A stretch of DNA of 64,000 bases from Malacoplasma sp. (GTDB taxonomy: Bacteria; Bacillota_I; Bacilli_A; Mycoplasmatales; Mycoplasmoidaceae). How positions within the stretch are numbered: position 1 is the first letter of the stretch; the number at the start of each line of letters is the position of its first letter. This document shows, piece after piece, positions 10,868 to 21,212 of this stretch. Under the pieces are notes generated by a model, which saw nothing but the letters and a program-made list of their open reading frames with translations, was not told where the DNA came from and ran no database searches. The DNA lies in the NCBI GenBank assembly GCA_021444005.1, contig JABUSB010000001.1, positions 36,152 through 100,151 of the forward strand, written 5' to 3'. The translations under genes were made by a program, and so were the position numbers.

Positions 10868-12223
10868 ATGAGTAAAAAAATTCTATATGCTGGTGCAACA
10901 ATTATTGGTGCTGCTTGTATTGGAACAGCAGTTGCACTTCCAACTGTAAATGCTACTGCTACACAAAACTCATCAGTAGTTACTGTTGCTACTCCTGAGC
11001 AAACAACTCAACCTACTACTATTAATAACCCTGCAGGTGATGAAACAAAAACACAACCTGCTCCTACTACAGAATCAACATCTACTAACAACACTGAATC
11101 TGCTGCTTCAACTACTCCTAAAGCTGATTCCAACAAAGAAAGTGAAAACACAAAAGTTGATAGTGAATCAAGTTCACAAGCAATTTCACAACAAGATACA
11201 CAATCAACTACTCCTAAAACTGACGAAACTAATAAAACTTCTACTACTCCTGTTGCATCTCCTGCACCAGCTAGTGCTAGTGAAAGTAAAACTACAACTC
11301 CAACAAATCCTACACCTGCTCCTGCTAAAACAGAAACTTTATCAAACGATGCAAGTTTTAATTTAACAAATGTGACACTAAATTATACTGACAGAGTAAA
11401 AGCAAGTGATGGTGTAACTTCAACTACACTATTAAATGATTGGTTAACTAAAAACTTTAGTGCATCTAAATTACAAAACTTTTCAGCTCCAAACATTGAT
11501 GTAAAATATGTTAATGGTTCTGCTAATTATGACGATGGATATTTCTATATTTCATTGACACCAACACAAGGACACGCTTGAAACTCAGATGGCTCAACTC
11601 AAACTAAACAAGTAAAAGTAAATATTATGATTGAGTATCGTGCTCCTGATAATTGAACTTTTGATACAATTGGTAAATATTCAACTTTTAAAAATTATCC
11701 AAATTCAATTGACAATATGAAAGCATTAGCTCAAGAAAGTTTTAAGGATATGAAAACAGCTTATCCTAATCTTACATTTATTGGGTTTAATCAAAATGAT
11801 ACTTACCGAGTTGCTCAAATTAGCAATGGTACATACGTATTATATTTCTACATAAATGTTGGTTATACGCCTGCATTTAATGTAGAAACTAAAGAAGTAC
11901 AAGTAAGATTCTTCTTATCAGACACTTGAGGAGTTGATTCGATTTCTAATAATCTTCAATTTATTTCAAACACAATTGTAGACAAATCACAATTTACTTC
12001 AGACCAAACTCACAATGCTCCAATTGTACAAGCTGCTGCATTAAAAGACTTACAAGCAACATATATTGATTGAAATAGTGAAATCTCAACTCCTACTCCG
12101 CTTGCAACATATGACAGTAGCGATCCTTACACAATTTGAAAATATACAGTTACATTAACTTCAAAAACTGATCCAAAAAGTCCTGCATATGTAGTGCAAG
12201 GTTATAGTTTTGCAAGATATTAA
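10868..12223 (+). CDS. Secreted surface protein with Thr/Ser/Pro/Gln-rich linker
   Basis: Unrecognised family, 451 aa. Residues 1-31 form a typical Sec signal peptide (basic start, hydrophobic core, ending VNATA) that looks cleavable by signal peptidase I; the Cys at residue 17 lies inside the hydrophobic core and does not make a lipobox. Residues ~32-155 are a low-complexity Thr/Ser/Pro/Gln/Lys linker. Residues ~160-451 look folded, with aromatic beta-strand segments (DDGYFYISLTPTQ, YVLYFYINVGYTPAF) and four UGA-Trp codons or more. No C-terminal membrane helix is seen. It stands alone with its own strong promoter and terminator, so it may be highly expressed. Adhesin or antigen are possibilities only. 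Confidence 0.82.
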
Positions 12224-12259
12224 TAAATTACAAAATTTAAAATAAAGATAATAGAAATA

Positions 12260-12284
12260 AAAAATGGGTTATTCCCATTTTTTT
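12260..12284 (+). terminator. Intrinsic terminator after the secreted surface protein
   Basis: AAAATGGG (12261-12268), TTATT loop, CCCATTTT (12274-12281), followed by more T. It is 37 bases after the stop codon. Confidence 0.85.
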
Positions 12285-12333
12285 ATTTGTTCGTATTTAA
12301 TTTATAATTTAATAATAAATAGTTTTTAGTTAT

Positions 12334-13401
12334 ATGAGTATGAAACAAATCATAAATTCAAGTGCTAATAATAAGCTGTTGTTAGTTAACAAACTTGATG
12401 AAAAGAAAAAAAGTACTTTTAAAAACCGGGTTGTTATCTCGATTTTTGTAGTGATTTTTTATTTACTAGTTTTAGTCTTTTCAGTGCTAGCAGATAGTAC
12501 TAGTGCTAATTGAATCAATATGGAATTAAACATAAAATCAGTTTTTGCTTTTCTTTTAATTTTTTTACTTTATATACCATTTGTGTTTGCTAATTATGAG
12601 GCAATTAGTTTAATTTTTGATAAACACAAAAAACTTTATTTCTTAATTTTAATTTCTTGTTATTCAATAGTTTATTTTGTAGTTAATTTGTTTTTAGTAA
12701 TAGCAAATTACTTTGTGCCTTTATTAATTACAGATAAAATCCCTGTTGTTTTTGGATTAATTTTTTTAGTAACAACTATTGTAGTGTTAGCAATCACTAA
12801 TATCTTTTTAAAAGTATTCAATAGTGTGTCAATTAAAAATGTCATTAGTCTTAATGCAATTGTATTGGTTATAATGCTAGGCTTTTTATCGATTGTGTAT
12901 TGTGCAATTTTTAAAGGTTGGTTTGCACTACTTTTCTTATTATTCTCTGTTATGGTAACTGATGCTTTTTGTTATTTATTTGGTTTGTTTTTTGGCAAAC
13001 ACAAAATGAGTAAAATCATTAGTCCTAACAAGACTTGAGAAGGTGCAATATTAGGATCAACATTTTCGATAGCAATTTTATTAATCCTATGTGGCTTTGT
13101 AAGTATCGACCAAAACAGAAGTGCGATTGTATTAAGTTATGTAATTGGATACCAAACAAATTTGGTTGCAATAATATGGATTGTATTAGTATTTTTAAGC
13201 ATTCTAATGGTTGTCTTTTCAATTCTGGGAGATTTGTTTTTCAGTTATATTAAAAGATTATTTAACATTAAAGACTTTAGTAACTTTTTAAGAAGTCACG
13301 GTGGTTTTTTAGATCGCTTAGATGCCATGCTAATAGTATCGATTGTTTTTGCAATATACTCTTTATTTGCATCAAACATTAACTTGTTAAATAGTTTTTA
13401 A
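12334..13401 (+). CDS. cdsA: Phosphatidate cytidylyltransferase
   Basis: CdsA converts phosphatidic acid and CTP to CDP-diacylglycerol. It has 355 aa. About eight hydrophobic helices follow a cytoplasmic N terminus. The C-terminal signature is present: GDLFFSYIKR, then FNIKDFSNFL and SHGGFLDRLD (family pattern S-x-x-K-R...KD...HGG-x-x-DR-x-D; the usual Pro before HGG is replaced). The Trp in NKTWEGAILG is UGA, so the C-terminal third is in the same frame. I started at ATG 12334; ATG 12340 is equally possible. It converges on the exonuclease gene with only 5 bases between the two stops. Confidence 0.95.
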
Positions 13402-13406
13402 CTAAT

Positions 13407-14477
13407 TTAATCTAATTCGTTGTAGATATATAAAAAAACTTTTCAATTTTTAATTAATTCAAGGTTTTCCATAAACCTTTCATTTTCTACATTAATCTTT
13501 GAATATAGATTTTTATATCCATTAGTGAACATAATTAGGTTTAGCGGGAATAGTTGTAAATAGAATGCGCAAAGATTATTAATTTTGACCAATTTGTGAA
13601 AACTTGATTCACCAATAATGATTTTTTTATTACGAATTGATATGATGTATTTTTTAAGTGCTCTTTTAAGTTGGTCAATATAATCATCAAAATCAAAATT
13701 ATTTTCATTCACATCATAACTAAAACTTCAATTCCGATTAATTCCATTAAAGCTGGTTTCTAATACATCTAATCTGGATAAAAGTTTTTCTTTAGTATCA
13801 TTTTTTAGATAATCATCAAATTTTATTTTGATAAAGCAAAATCCACTTTGGTCATCAATATTATTCATTGTTATTGCTTTTTGGTTAGTTTTGTTTTGCT
13901 TCAAAGAAGTGGATCTAATTTTATTTGCATTAAATTTGTAAATCATTTTCGTGATTTTTTCATTATCAACTTTTTGTCAAGCAACAAAAATCTGGTAAAG
14001 CAAACTAACATCATATGATGCATCATGTAGTTTTTCTTTATCTACATTAATTCCAAAAAAAGAAGCCAGCTTATTTAGAGCTCACACTTCTTTTGTCATT
14101 GCAATTCTTTTCCATTCATCTTGCAAATCAATAAATTCAACATTAAGCTTTGTTTTAAAATATTGCTTTACTCTATCATTTAAAAAAACATAATCGAATT
14201 GTCCATAAGATATTAAAACAGTGTTGTTTAAATATTTTTTGATCTTCTCAACAATTCTAATTTGGTTCATCCCTTTTTCAATTTGACTAATGTTTTTAGC
14301 TACAATTCTAAAAATATGGGGCGTAATTTTGCATTTGGGGTTACCAAACCAATTTTTCTTATCAATAGACCCATCGCTTTTTTGCTTAATTGCAGCAAAT
14401 TGTAAAATTTTTTTAGGAAAATCATTGGCTTCGATATCTACAAAAACTAAATCTTTATTTTGGTTAAATTTGAACAT
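13407..14477 (-). CDS. DEDDh 3'-5' exonuclease family protein with C-terminal extension
   Basis: The N-terminal ~180 residues form a DnaQ-like exonuclease: motif Exo I VFVDIEANDFP (Asp and Glu), Exo II SYGQFDYVFLND (Asp), Exo III LHDASYDVSLLYQIF (His and Asp). The remaining ~175 residues (from about TKMIYKFNANKI) are not recognised and contain coiled-coil-like and hydrophobic segments. Total 356 aa, longer than stand-alone DnaQ or oligoribonuclease proteins. UGA-Trp codons join three pieces. A role in RNA or DNA trimming is likely, but substrate and partner are unknown. Confidence 0.8.
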
Positions 14478-14625
14478 ACATAAATCTTTTAAATGATTGT
14501 TTTATTTGTAAAAATATTGAAGCGAGTTGGCTTTGCAATAAATCGTGTTAGGTTGTTAGTTAATAAGCAATCAATATTTAATATTATAATAATTTATAGT
14601 GTTAAAGGAATAAAAAAATAATAGT

Positions 14626-16686
14626 ATGCCTATTACAATTAAAACATTTAAAAATTTCAAGAAACTTAGTAAAGATGTTAAGAAATTTTTTAAAGAACAA
14701 TTAAGAAATAAGCCTAACTCACTAATTGGAATGGACTGGAATAACGATTTCTTAAAAGCTACTAAAAACCTGAAAAAAGTTGTTAAATTAAATTTTTCAC
14801 AAGCTAAGATTTTCGCACTTTCGTGTTACTTAAAAGCACAAAAATTATCATTAGACAAAGAATTAGTAGATAAGTTTGTTTATGAAATTAACATTCCAAT
14901 GCGCAATTACATTAACATCCACAAAAGATTGGTAGAGTTAGTAGATCAAAAGCACATTAATGAACTTTTTTTATTTAATGAACAAAACGGAGTTGATTTA
15001 TTAGTCTTCTTTATTGATTCTCGTGGTAATTTTGCTTGCAATGATTACGAATCTAAAAAAGAATTTATTAATCTAACTAATAATGGGCTAGATATTTTAT
15101 CAATCGGTCTTAAATCAATTTTGAGTGCTAAAAGAATCATTTGTTTTGCATTAGATGAAGCTGCAAAAGATGTTGTTTTAAAACTTAATAAAAGAATTAT
15201 TGATTATTATGACATCCTAACATATCTCCATTTACATAACAACATTACCTTATACACATTGCATTCTATTATCAACCCAAGTGAGGTAAATATATTTCCT
15301 TTAGAACAAGATCGCACTGAATTTATTAATGAATTAGATAAATATAATGAACAACTAAGTATTGAAAGTGTGAATGATGATATTGAGTTTATAGATGAGA
15401 ATGAATCATACTCAAACCTTGAAAACATTAACTTAGTTAACCAAAATGTTAATATGAATAACTTAGATGAACAATTAGCCCAAAGTCTTTTGGAAGAAGA
15501 GCAACAACAAGAAGAAGAGTTTAGTGAAGATCAATTCGATGAAGAAACTGAAATGGAATTTGAACAAGATTCTGATTCAGATCAAATTGAATTAGAACCA
15601 CAAGAAGCAGGGTTTGAAAGTGAATTTTTAGTTGATACTAACAACCAAGAAATGAACGCAATACAAGAAGAAATTATTGAAGAAGAAGTTAGTGAACCTG
15701 AAACTAATGAACAAATATATGATGATTCGTTTGATGAAGAACAAATTCCAAATGATGAATATCAAGACTTTGTTGAAGAAGAAAAATATAATTTTGATAT
15801 AAAAAATAATATCGATATTAATAATAAGGATGAATTTGAAATGGATGATGCTCTAAGAAAACTACTTTTAGAAAAAGAAAATGAATCAAATGATTTTGAA
15901 TCACAAGAAATTAAAACAGATGAAAATGAATTAATTGCAAATGAATTAGAGCAATTAAGAACAGAAAGTGTTAATCAATTAGATGAAAAAGCATTATTAA
16001 ATGAATTGGATTCTAAGAACTTGTATGATTCATTACATAAATATTTTGAACCAAATTCAAATACAAATGAAGAAATTAATTTAAACATCAATAACTTAGA
16101 TATTGAGAGTTTAAGAAAAATAAGAGACTTTAATAAAAACCTTGAATTTATCCCAAATGACATAGAAGGCTTAATTAAATACATAAGAATTAAAAAAGAG
16201 ACATTAGGTCAAATTCAAAAACTATTACTTAACAGTAGTTTAGGCAATATTAAAACTAATCTAATGAGTAACATCACTCAAAATGATTTTGGATTTGTAA
16301 CTGCTGATACAAAATCTAAAACTTATAAATTATCTTCTACTAACAGTTCTAATAAAAACACTGCTAAAAACATTCACCAAGAAATTAACAAAGAATTTTT
16401 TGATGCATTATCTACTGAAATGCAAACAAAGTATGGAATTAAATTAGATAATAATGCATATAATGAAAAATATAACCACATTTGAAATGAAGGTGCTTAT
16501 ATTGTTTATGATAAAAAAAATCTAGTAATTCGTGCACTAGTTTTTAAATCTGTAAACAAATTAGTAGCTTTATTAAGATATATTAATAAAGATTTAACAA
16601 TCAACATTTCTAACAAACACATTTACAGTTCATTAAGCAATTTATTCTTAAAAAACAAAAATGAAATTAAAATTACAGAAATTTAG
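14626..16686 (+). CDS. Large acidic protein of unknown function
   Basis: No family recognised; 686 aa. Residues ~1-240 are basic to neutral and look globular (KNFKKLSKDVKKFFKEQLRN near the start, later LDILSIGLKSILSAKRIICFALD). Residues ~245-440 are a very acidic Glu/Gln/Asp/Asn-rich stretch (for example EEEQQQEEEFSEDQFDEE), likely disordered or coiled. Residues ~445-686 are helical with a final mixed segment after a UGA-Trp (WNEGAYIVYDKKNLVIRAL). There is no signal peptide or membrane helix, so it is probably cytoplasmic. The stop is followed after 2 bases by the next gene. Such architecture recalls mycoplasma cytoskeletal proteins, but that is only an analogy. Confidence 0.75.
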
Positions 16687-16688
16687 TT

Positions 16689-17024
16689 ATGAATAGTTTT
16701 AAGAAAAAGTTTTCCAGTCTTTTTAATAAAAAAGAAAACAGTAGTGATTTAAATAAACCGCAATTTGTAGCAAGCAATAATGGTTTAAACCAAAACAATC
16801 AAGATCCAAATTCTTTACTTTTATATGATTTATCATTAGCAGAGAAAAATTATTTAGAAAGAGAATTAGATTTTAAATACGATGCAACAAAATTTAAAGT
16901 TCTAAAAATTAACCGCACAAATAAAGATTTTTTAGAAGTGCAATGTGAAATAAATATTAATAATCAAAAACAAATTGTTACTGAAAGAATCTTATATAAA
17001 AATATTAAAAATGATTTAATTTAA
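16689..17024 (+). CDS. Small hypothetical protein, coupled to the acidic protein
   Basis: A 111-aa protein with a basic N terminus (MNSFKKKFSSLFNKKENSS), an Asn/Gln-rich linker and a C-terminal domain with alternating hydrophobic strands (KFKVLKINRTNKDFLEVQCEI). No family recognised and no membrane segment. Its ATG lies 2 bases after the stop of the acidic protein, so the two are almost surely co-translated. The 3' end overlaps the convergent membrane-protein gene by 9 bases. Confidence 0.72.
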   Translation: MNSFKKKFSSLFNKKENSSDLNKPQFVASNNGLNQNNQDPNSLLLYDLSLAEKNYLERELDFKYDATKFKVLKINRTNKDFLEVQCEININNQKQIVTERILYKNIKNDLI

Positions 17025-17813
17025 TTTGGTATTTTTACCAAAATAACGATTCACTATATTTGTTTTATCCAACATTATTAATATTGGAATTAAAACTAGA
17101 AAAACAATTGAAAACTTAATTCCATTAAATGCAGAATAAAGTGCAAAAATACCTGTTCAATAATTGGGAATATATAACAACATTGCTCTAGCATCACTAT
17201 TGTTTGTGTTGTTATATATTTTTTCAACTTCGATAAAAGAAACTGAAACAAAACTTTTAGGCATATATAAGTTCATATAAAGTGGAGTAAAAATTATTCC
17301 ATTTAATACACAATTAACTAAAATACTATACGCGAAAGAAATAATACAAATTGCTACTATTTTCCAGTATTTTAATCTTTCACTTTGATTGTTATTTACT
17401 AAATTATTTGCATCTTCATTTATTGCTTTTTTATTTTGTTTATCAAATAATAAGAACTTTAATAAAAAGACAAAAGATAAAGTTATTACATTAAGTACTA
17501 CATTGTATATTGCACCAATATAACCCCCAACTCCTGCTCATATAAAGTTAGCTAATCCACCAGCAATTGCGGCAAACATTCACCATTGCCATCTACAAAT
17601 AAAAACTAAGGGGATTAAAAAAATTAAAGAAATATCTAAATTTAGAAAGCTAGCTAAAAAAGTCATCTTAAAATAGAGATTCCCGATCGCAGCAAAAATA
17701 ATATACAATGCTAGAAGCATTGCAGTAATTACCATTGATCTAATTTGGATTGATGATTTAGATAAATAACTATTGCTTTCTAAATCAGATTTATTCTTTC
17801 TAAAAAATCCCAT
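17016..17813 (-). CDS. ECF-transporter S-component-like membrane protein
   Basis: A 265-aa integral membrane protein with about six hydrophobic helices. The start of the membrane part (MVITAMLLALYIIFAAIGNL) and the following LNLDISLIFLIPLVFICRWQ then AAIAGGLANFIWAGVGGYIGA resemble S components of energy-coupling-factor vitamin or metabolite transporters, which bind one substrate and dock to a shared EcfAAT module. No EcfA or EcfT gene is in this window. Substrate unknown. The loop between helices contains a long Asn/Lys segment. UGA-Trp codons extend it from 17580 to the TAA at 17016. It starts 1 base after the stop of the coiled-coil gene upstream. Confidence 0.65.
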
Positions 17814-17814
17814 A

Positions 17815-18486
17815 TTATTTTTTATTTAATAAACTAATTAAATCATTTTTATTAAAATTTTGTTTGCTTTCAAAATTTTGTACTGGTTCATCAAATTCTA
17901 AAGTAAGAGTATCTGCAATTTCTTCTTTTGTTTTTTTGTCAGCAATTACAAAATTTTCCACAATTTCTTTACCACTTTTTTTAAGTGAATCTAATAAATC
18001 CATTGTTAAAACCATATCTTGATTATTGTTTTTTGCATCATCTGATAATTGTTTGGTTTTATCAATTGTCTTCATTTCTTGCATTATGTTGACTAACAAC
18101 TCATTTTGATCTTGTAAATTAACTTCAGATTCTTTTGTTAAGTCATCTTCTGTATTGTTAATCATTTCTTTAACAGCTTGAAGTGAAGTTAAATCAATTT
18201 CTTCCGCTTTATTTGCTACACTATTTTCACTTTTAGAAAGATTATTAATGAATTGAATTTGGCTTTTGAGATCATTTAATTTTGCACTTTTCGAATTGCG
18301 AGGAAAAACTTTATCAAGTTTTTTTTGATCTCGAATACTTTCTATTTTTTTAATTAAATTAAATTCGTGAATTGAATTATTAGTGCTATAAAGATTTTGA
18401 ATCTTATCTTGAAATTGATTAAGGTTGTTTTGAATATCTTTTATTAAATTTTTTATTTTTTTATAATTACTGATTAATTGCGACAT
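17815..18486 (-). CDS. Coiled-coil protein of unknown function (223 aa)
   Basis: Predicted mostly helical, with heptad patterns at residues ~5-60 (LISNYKKIKNLIKDIQNNLN) and ~100-170; the C terminus is acidic (TLTLEFDEPVQNF) and ends in NKNDLISLLNKK. No signal peptide and no recognised domain. I chose ATG 18486 (MSQLISNY) over an upstream TTG. It lies between another coiled-coil gene and the S-component-like gene, and all three appear co-transcribed. Confidence 0.65.
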   Translation of the reverse strand: MSQLISNYKKIKNLIKDIQNNLNQFQDKIQNLYSTNNSIHEFNLIKKIESIRDQKKLDKVFPRNSKSAKLNDLKSQIQFINNLSKSENSVANKAEEIDLTSLQAVKEMINNTEDDLTKESEVNLQDQNELLVNIMQEMKTIDKTKQLSDDAKNNNQDMVLTMDLLDSLKKSGKEIVENFVIADKKTKEEIADTLTLEFDEPVQNFESKQNFNKNDLISLLNKK

Positions 18487-18505
18487 AGTAAACAAAACAG
18501 AGCTA

Positions 18506-18925
18506 TTAAAGGGCTTTTTTCTTTTTTTCTAGCTCTAAAATCCTTTCTGAAATATCAACAATTATTTTTTGGTTTTTTGAGATTAACTTTTCTCTTTGGT
18601 AAACAAAAAATCTTTCACCACTAATTGAATCTTCAATTGATTTAATTAAATTGAATTGTTCTAAATTAAATTCACTATCTGGATTTTTTGAAGATTCCAC
18701 GTGAACAATCGCATCTTCATATGAAATTCCATTTAAGTCTATAAATTTTTCTTTTAATACAAAAGCTTCGGATTCTAATTCGCTGATTTTTTTAAATGAA
18801 ATTTTGTTTCTTTCATTTGCGTTTTCAATTGATTTTTTAAAAATTGAAATTGTTGACAACATATCTTCAATTCGTTGTTCAATTTCTTGGCAGTTATTAA
18901 CAGTTCAATTTCTTTTTTGGGACAT
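18506..18925 (-). CDS. Coiled-coil protein of unknown function (139 aa)
   Basis: Starts MSQKRNWTVNNCQEIEQRIED (Trp is UGA), then long amphipathic helices (SIFKKSIENANERNKI, GERFFVYQREKLISK) ending in ELEKKKKAL. No recognised domain. It and the 223-aa neighbour both begin MSQ and are both coiled-coil proteins, so they may form one complex, but this is inference. The gene is divergent from metK. Confidence 0.62.
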
Positions 18926-18978
18926 AACAAATCACAATATGTATTAATTAACAATTAATTTATTATAACTTATTCAAA

Positions 18979-19015
18979 TATAATAAAATATAGCAGTTTG
19001 TTAAAAAAACAAACT
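18979..19015 (+). promoter_or_regulatory. metK promoter -10 box and 5'-leader hairpin
   Basis: TATAAT at 18979-18984, without a clear -35 box, is followed by a perfect hairpin AGTTTGTT (18995-19002), AAAAA loop, AACAAACT (19008-19015) and then a T-rich stretch AATTCTTTTATTT. The hairpin would lie at the very 5' end of the metK mRNA, 34 bases before the ATG. No SAM riboswitch motif was recognised. Confidence 0.45.
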
Positions 19016-19049
19016 AATTCTTTTATTTATTAATAAAAATACAGTAACT

Positions 19050-20189
19050 ATGAAAGATTTTAAAACAAAAATTTTAGTAAGTGAGTCTGTGGGTAAAGGA
19101 CACCCGGACAAGATTTGTGACCAAATTTCTGATGCAATATTAGATAAGTGTTTAAAAGATGACAAAAATTCAAAAGTAGCTTGTGAAGTTTTTGCTACCA
19201 ATCGTTTAATTGTGATTGGAGGGGAAATTACTACAAAATCTTATGTTGATGTAGTCAAAACTGCTTGAGATATATTGTTACCACTAGGCTATTGTGAATC
19301 TGATTTTACAATTATTTCAAACATTAATGCACAATCTAATGAAATCTATAACGCGGTTGTGAAAAATGACGAATTAAACGCCGGTGATCAAGGGATAGTG
19401 TATGGTTATGCAACTGATGAATCAAAAAATTTAATGCCGCTATCAATCAACATTGCTAATGATTTATTAAAAAATGCAGAAAAAGAAATTAATAATTCTT
19501 GCGAAAAACTTTTTAAATATGATATGAAGTCGCTTGTTTGTTTATATTATGAATTAAATAAACCTAAGATTGATTCTATCATTATGAACATACAACACTA
19601 TGAAAACACTTCTTTAGATCAAGTTAAACAATTTTGTAACTCAATTATTGACAAAACTTTATTAAGTTATGGCGTTGACACTAAATGCGAACGTTTTATA
19701 AATAACTCTGGTAAATTCACAATTGGGGGACCAATTGGTGATACGGGATTAACTGGTAGAAAAATAGCAGTAGATGCATATGGGTCAATTGCAAAACACG
19801 GTGGTGGTGCATTTAGTGGAAAAGATGCTACCAAAGTTGATCGAACAGGAGCGTATTATGCGCGTTATATTGCAAAAAACATTGTAGCTGCAAAATTAGC
19901 TAAAAAATGTGAAGTTCAAATTGGGTATGTAATTGGTAAAAGTCAACCAATTTGTCTTTATGTGGATTGTTTTAACACTTCACATTTTAGTAACAGTCAA
20001 ATCACAAAAGCAGTGCTAAACACTTTTGATTTTGATTTAAAAAAGATTATTGATCAATTCAAACTTAGAGAACCTCATTTCCAAAAATACTCAGTTTACG
20101 GACATTTTGGTCGTGAAGAATTAAATTGTGAATGAGAAAAGACAGACAAAATTGAAGTATTAAGAAGATACTTTAATTTACACTTCTAA
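19050..20189 (+). CDS. metK: S-adenosylmethionine synthetase
   Basis: MetK makes SAM from methionine and ATP. It has 379 aa, the family length. Motifs: [20 protein letters not shown] (ATP and Mg binding), [34 protein letters not shown], and the glycine-rich [26 protein letters not shown]-Trp occurs after VKTA and near the C terminus. The stop overlaps the convergent ABC-transporter gene by 4 bases. SAM would serve the methyltransferases RsmA, RlmB and TrmL encoded in this window. Confidence 0.98.
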
Positions 20190-21211
20190 TTATTTGTATT
20201 AGATTCTTGTTTAGTATCAACAGAACCATAAATTACATACTTTTTGTATAAATCTTCAATTGTTAAATAATATCTTTCAAATTTAATTAGTTTGTTTTCT
20301 TTGATTAAATACTCAATCAAAGTATTTAATTCATTTTGATTAGTAAATTTATAAATAATTTCATTATGATCATTAATCTTATAATTTAAAATTGATTTTT
20401 GATTTAATTCATTTTTAATTACAATTCGATATAAATTACTATCAGCATACTTTTCTCTTTTTTCAGTGTATGCTATTCTACCATTATCTAAAATTGTTAC
20501 CGCATTTGAATATAAATCAAGCTCTGTTAGAATATGACTTGAAATCAATATTGCTTTATTTTGTTTTCTTAACAATTCTAAGATATTAAAGAAGTCAATT
20601 CTTGCACGTGGATCTAAATTTGCAGTAGGTTCATCCATTACTAATAAGTCTGGATTATTCGATAATGCTTGTGCTAAAAGAATCTTCTTTTTTTGTCCAC
20701 TTGAAAAATTATTTGGACAATGGTTTCTTAAATTTCACATACTAAATTTTTTTAAGACACATTCAGCAAATAATTTGGCAGCGCTAGTTTTAGTTTTATT
20801 AAGCTTTGCCATATACACTAAGTATTCAAAAGCAGTAATTCGTGGTGGGAATATTGCAGTTTCTGGGATATACCCCAATTTTTGTCTTGATTCCAAATTA
20901 CGGTTATTAATTCCTGAAATGTAAATAGTCCCTTCAAAATTACGGTATGACCCAATAATTGATTTAATCGTTGTTGTTTTACCAGCTCCATTAGCTCCTA
21001 CAAAGGCGTGAAATTCACCAGGATAAACACAAAAATTAAGTTTGTTAATTGCTGGTACTTTTTTCTTATAATACTTTTTCTTTAAATCTACTACCTCTAG
21101 TAGTGGTTTATTAAAATCAATTTCACTTTTCTTTTTTATAAAATGGTCAAAATAATTGTCAACAGAATCAACATTTAACTTAAATAATTCTTTTTTTGAA
21201 ATTGGTTTCAT
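20186..21211 (-). CDS. ABC transporter ATP-binding protein
   Basis: The 341-aa ATPase subunit of an ABC-2 type exporter. Walker A GANGAGKTT, a Q-loop region around YIPETAIFPPRITAFEYL, signature NFSSGQKKKILLAQAL (degenerate LSGGQ), Walker B LLVMDEPTANLDPRA and the H-loop ISSHILTEL are all present. A ~37-residue N-terminal tail precedes the core, and ~100 residues follow the H-loop. It starts 1 base after the permease stop codon. The exported substrate is unknown. Confidence 0.93.
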
Positions 21212-21212
21212 T

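Noticed and set aside
10986..11366. Leu/Gln-rich ORF in a second frame inside the secreted protein gene
   Set aside because: It is a frame shadow of the Thr/Ser/Pro-rich linker, with no ribosome site and repetitive composition.
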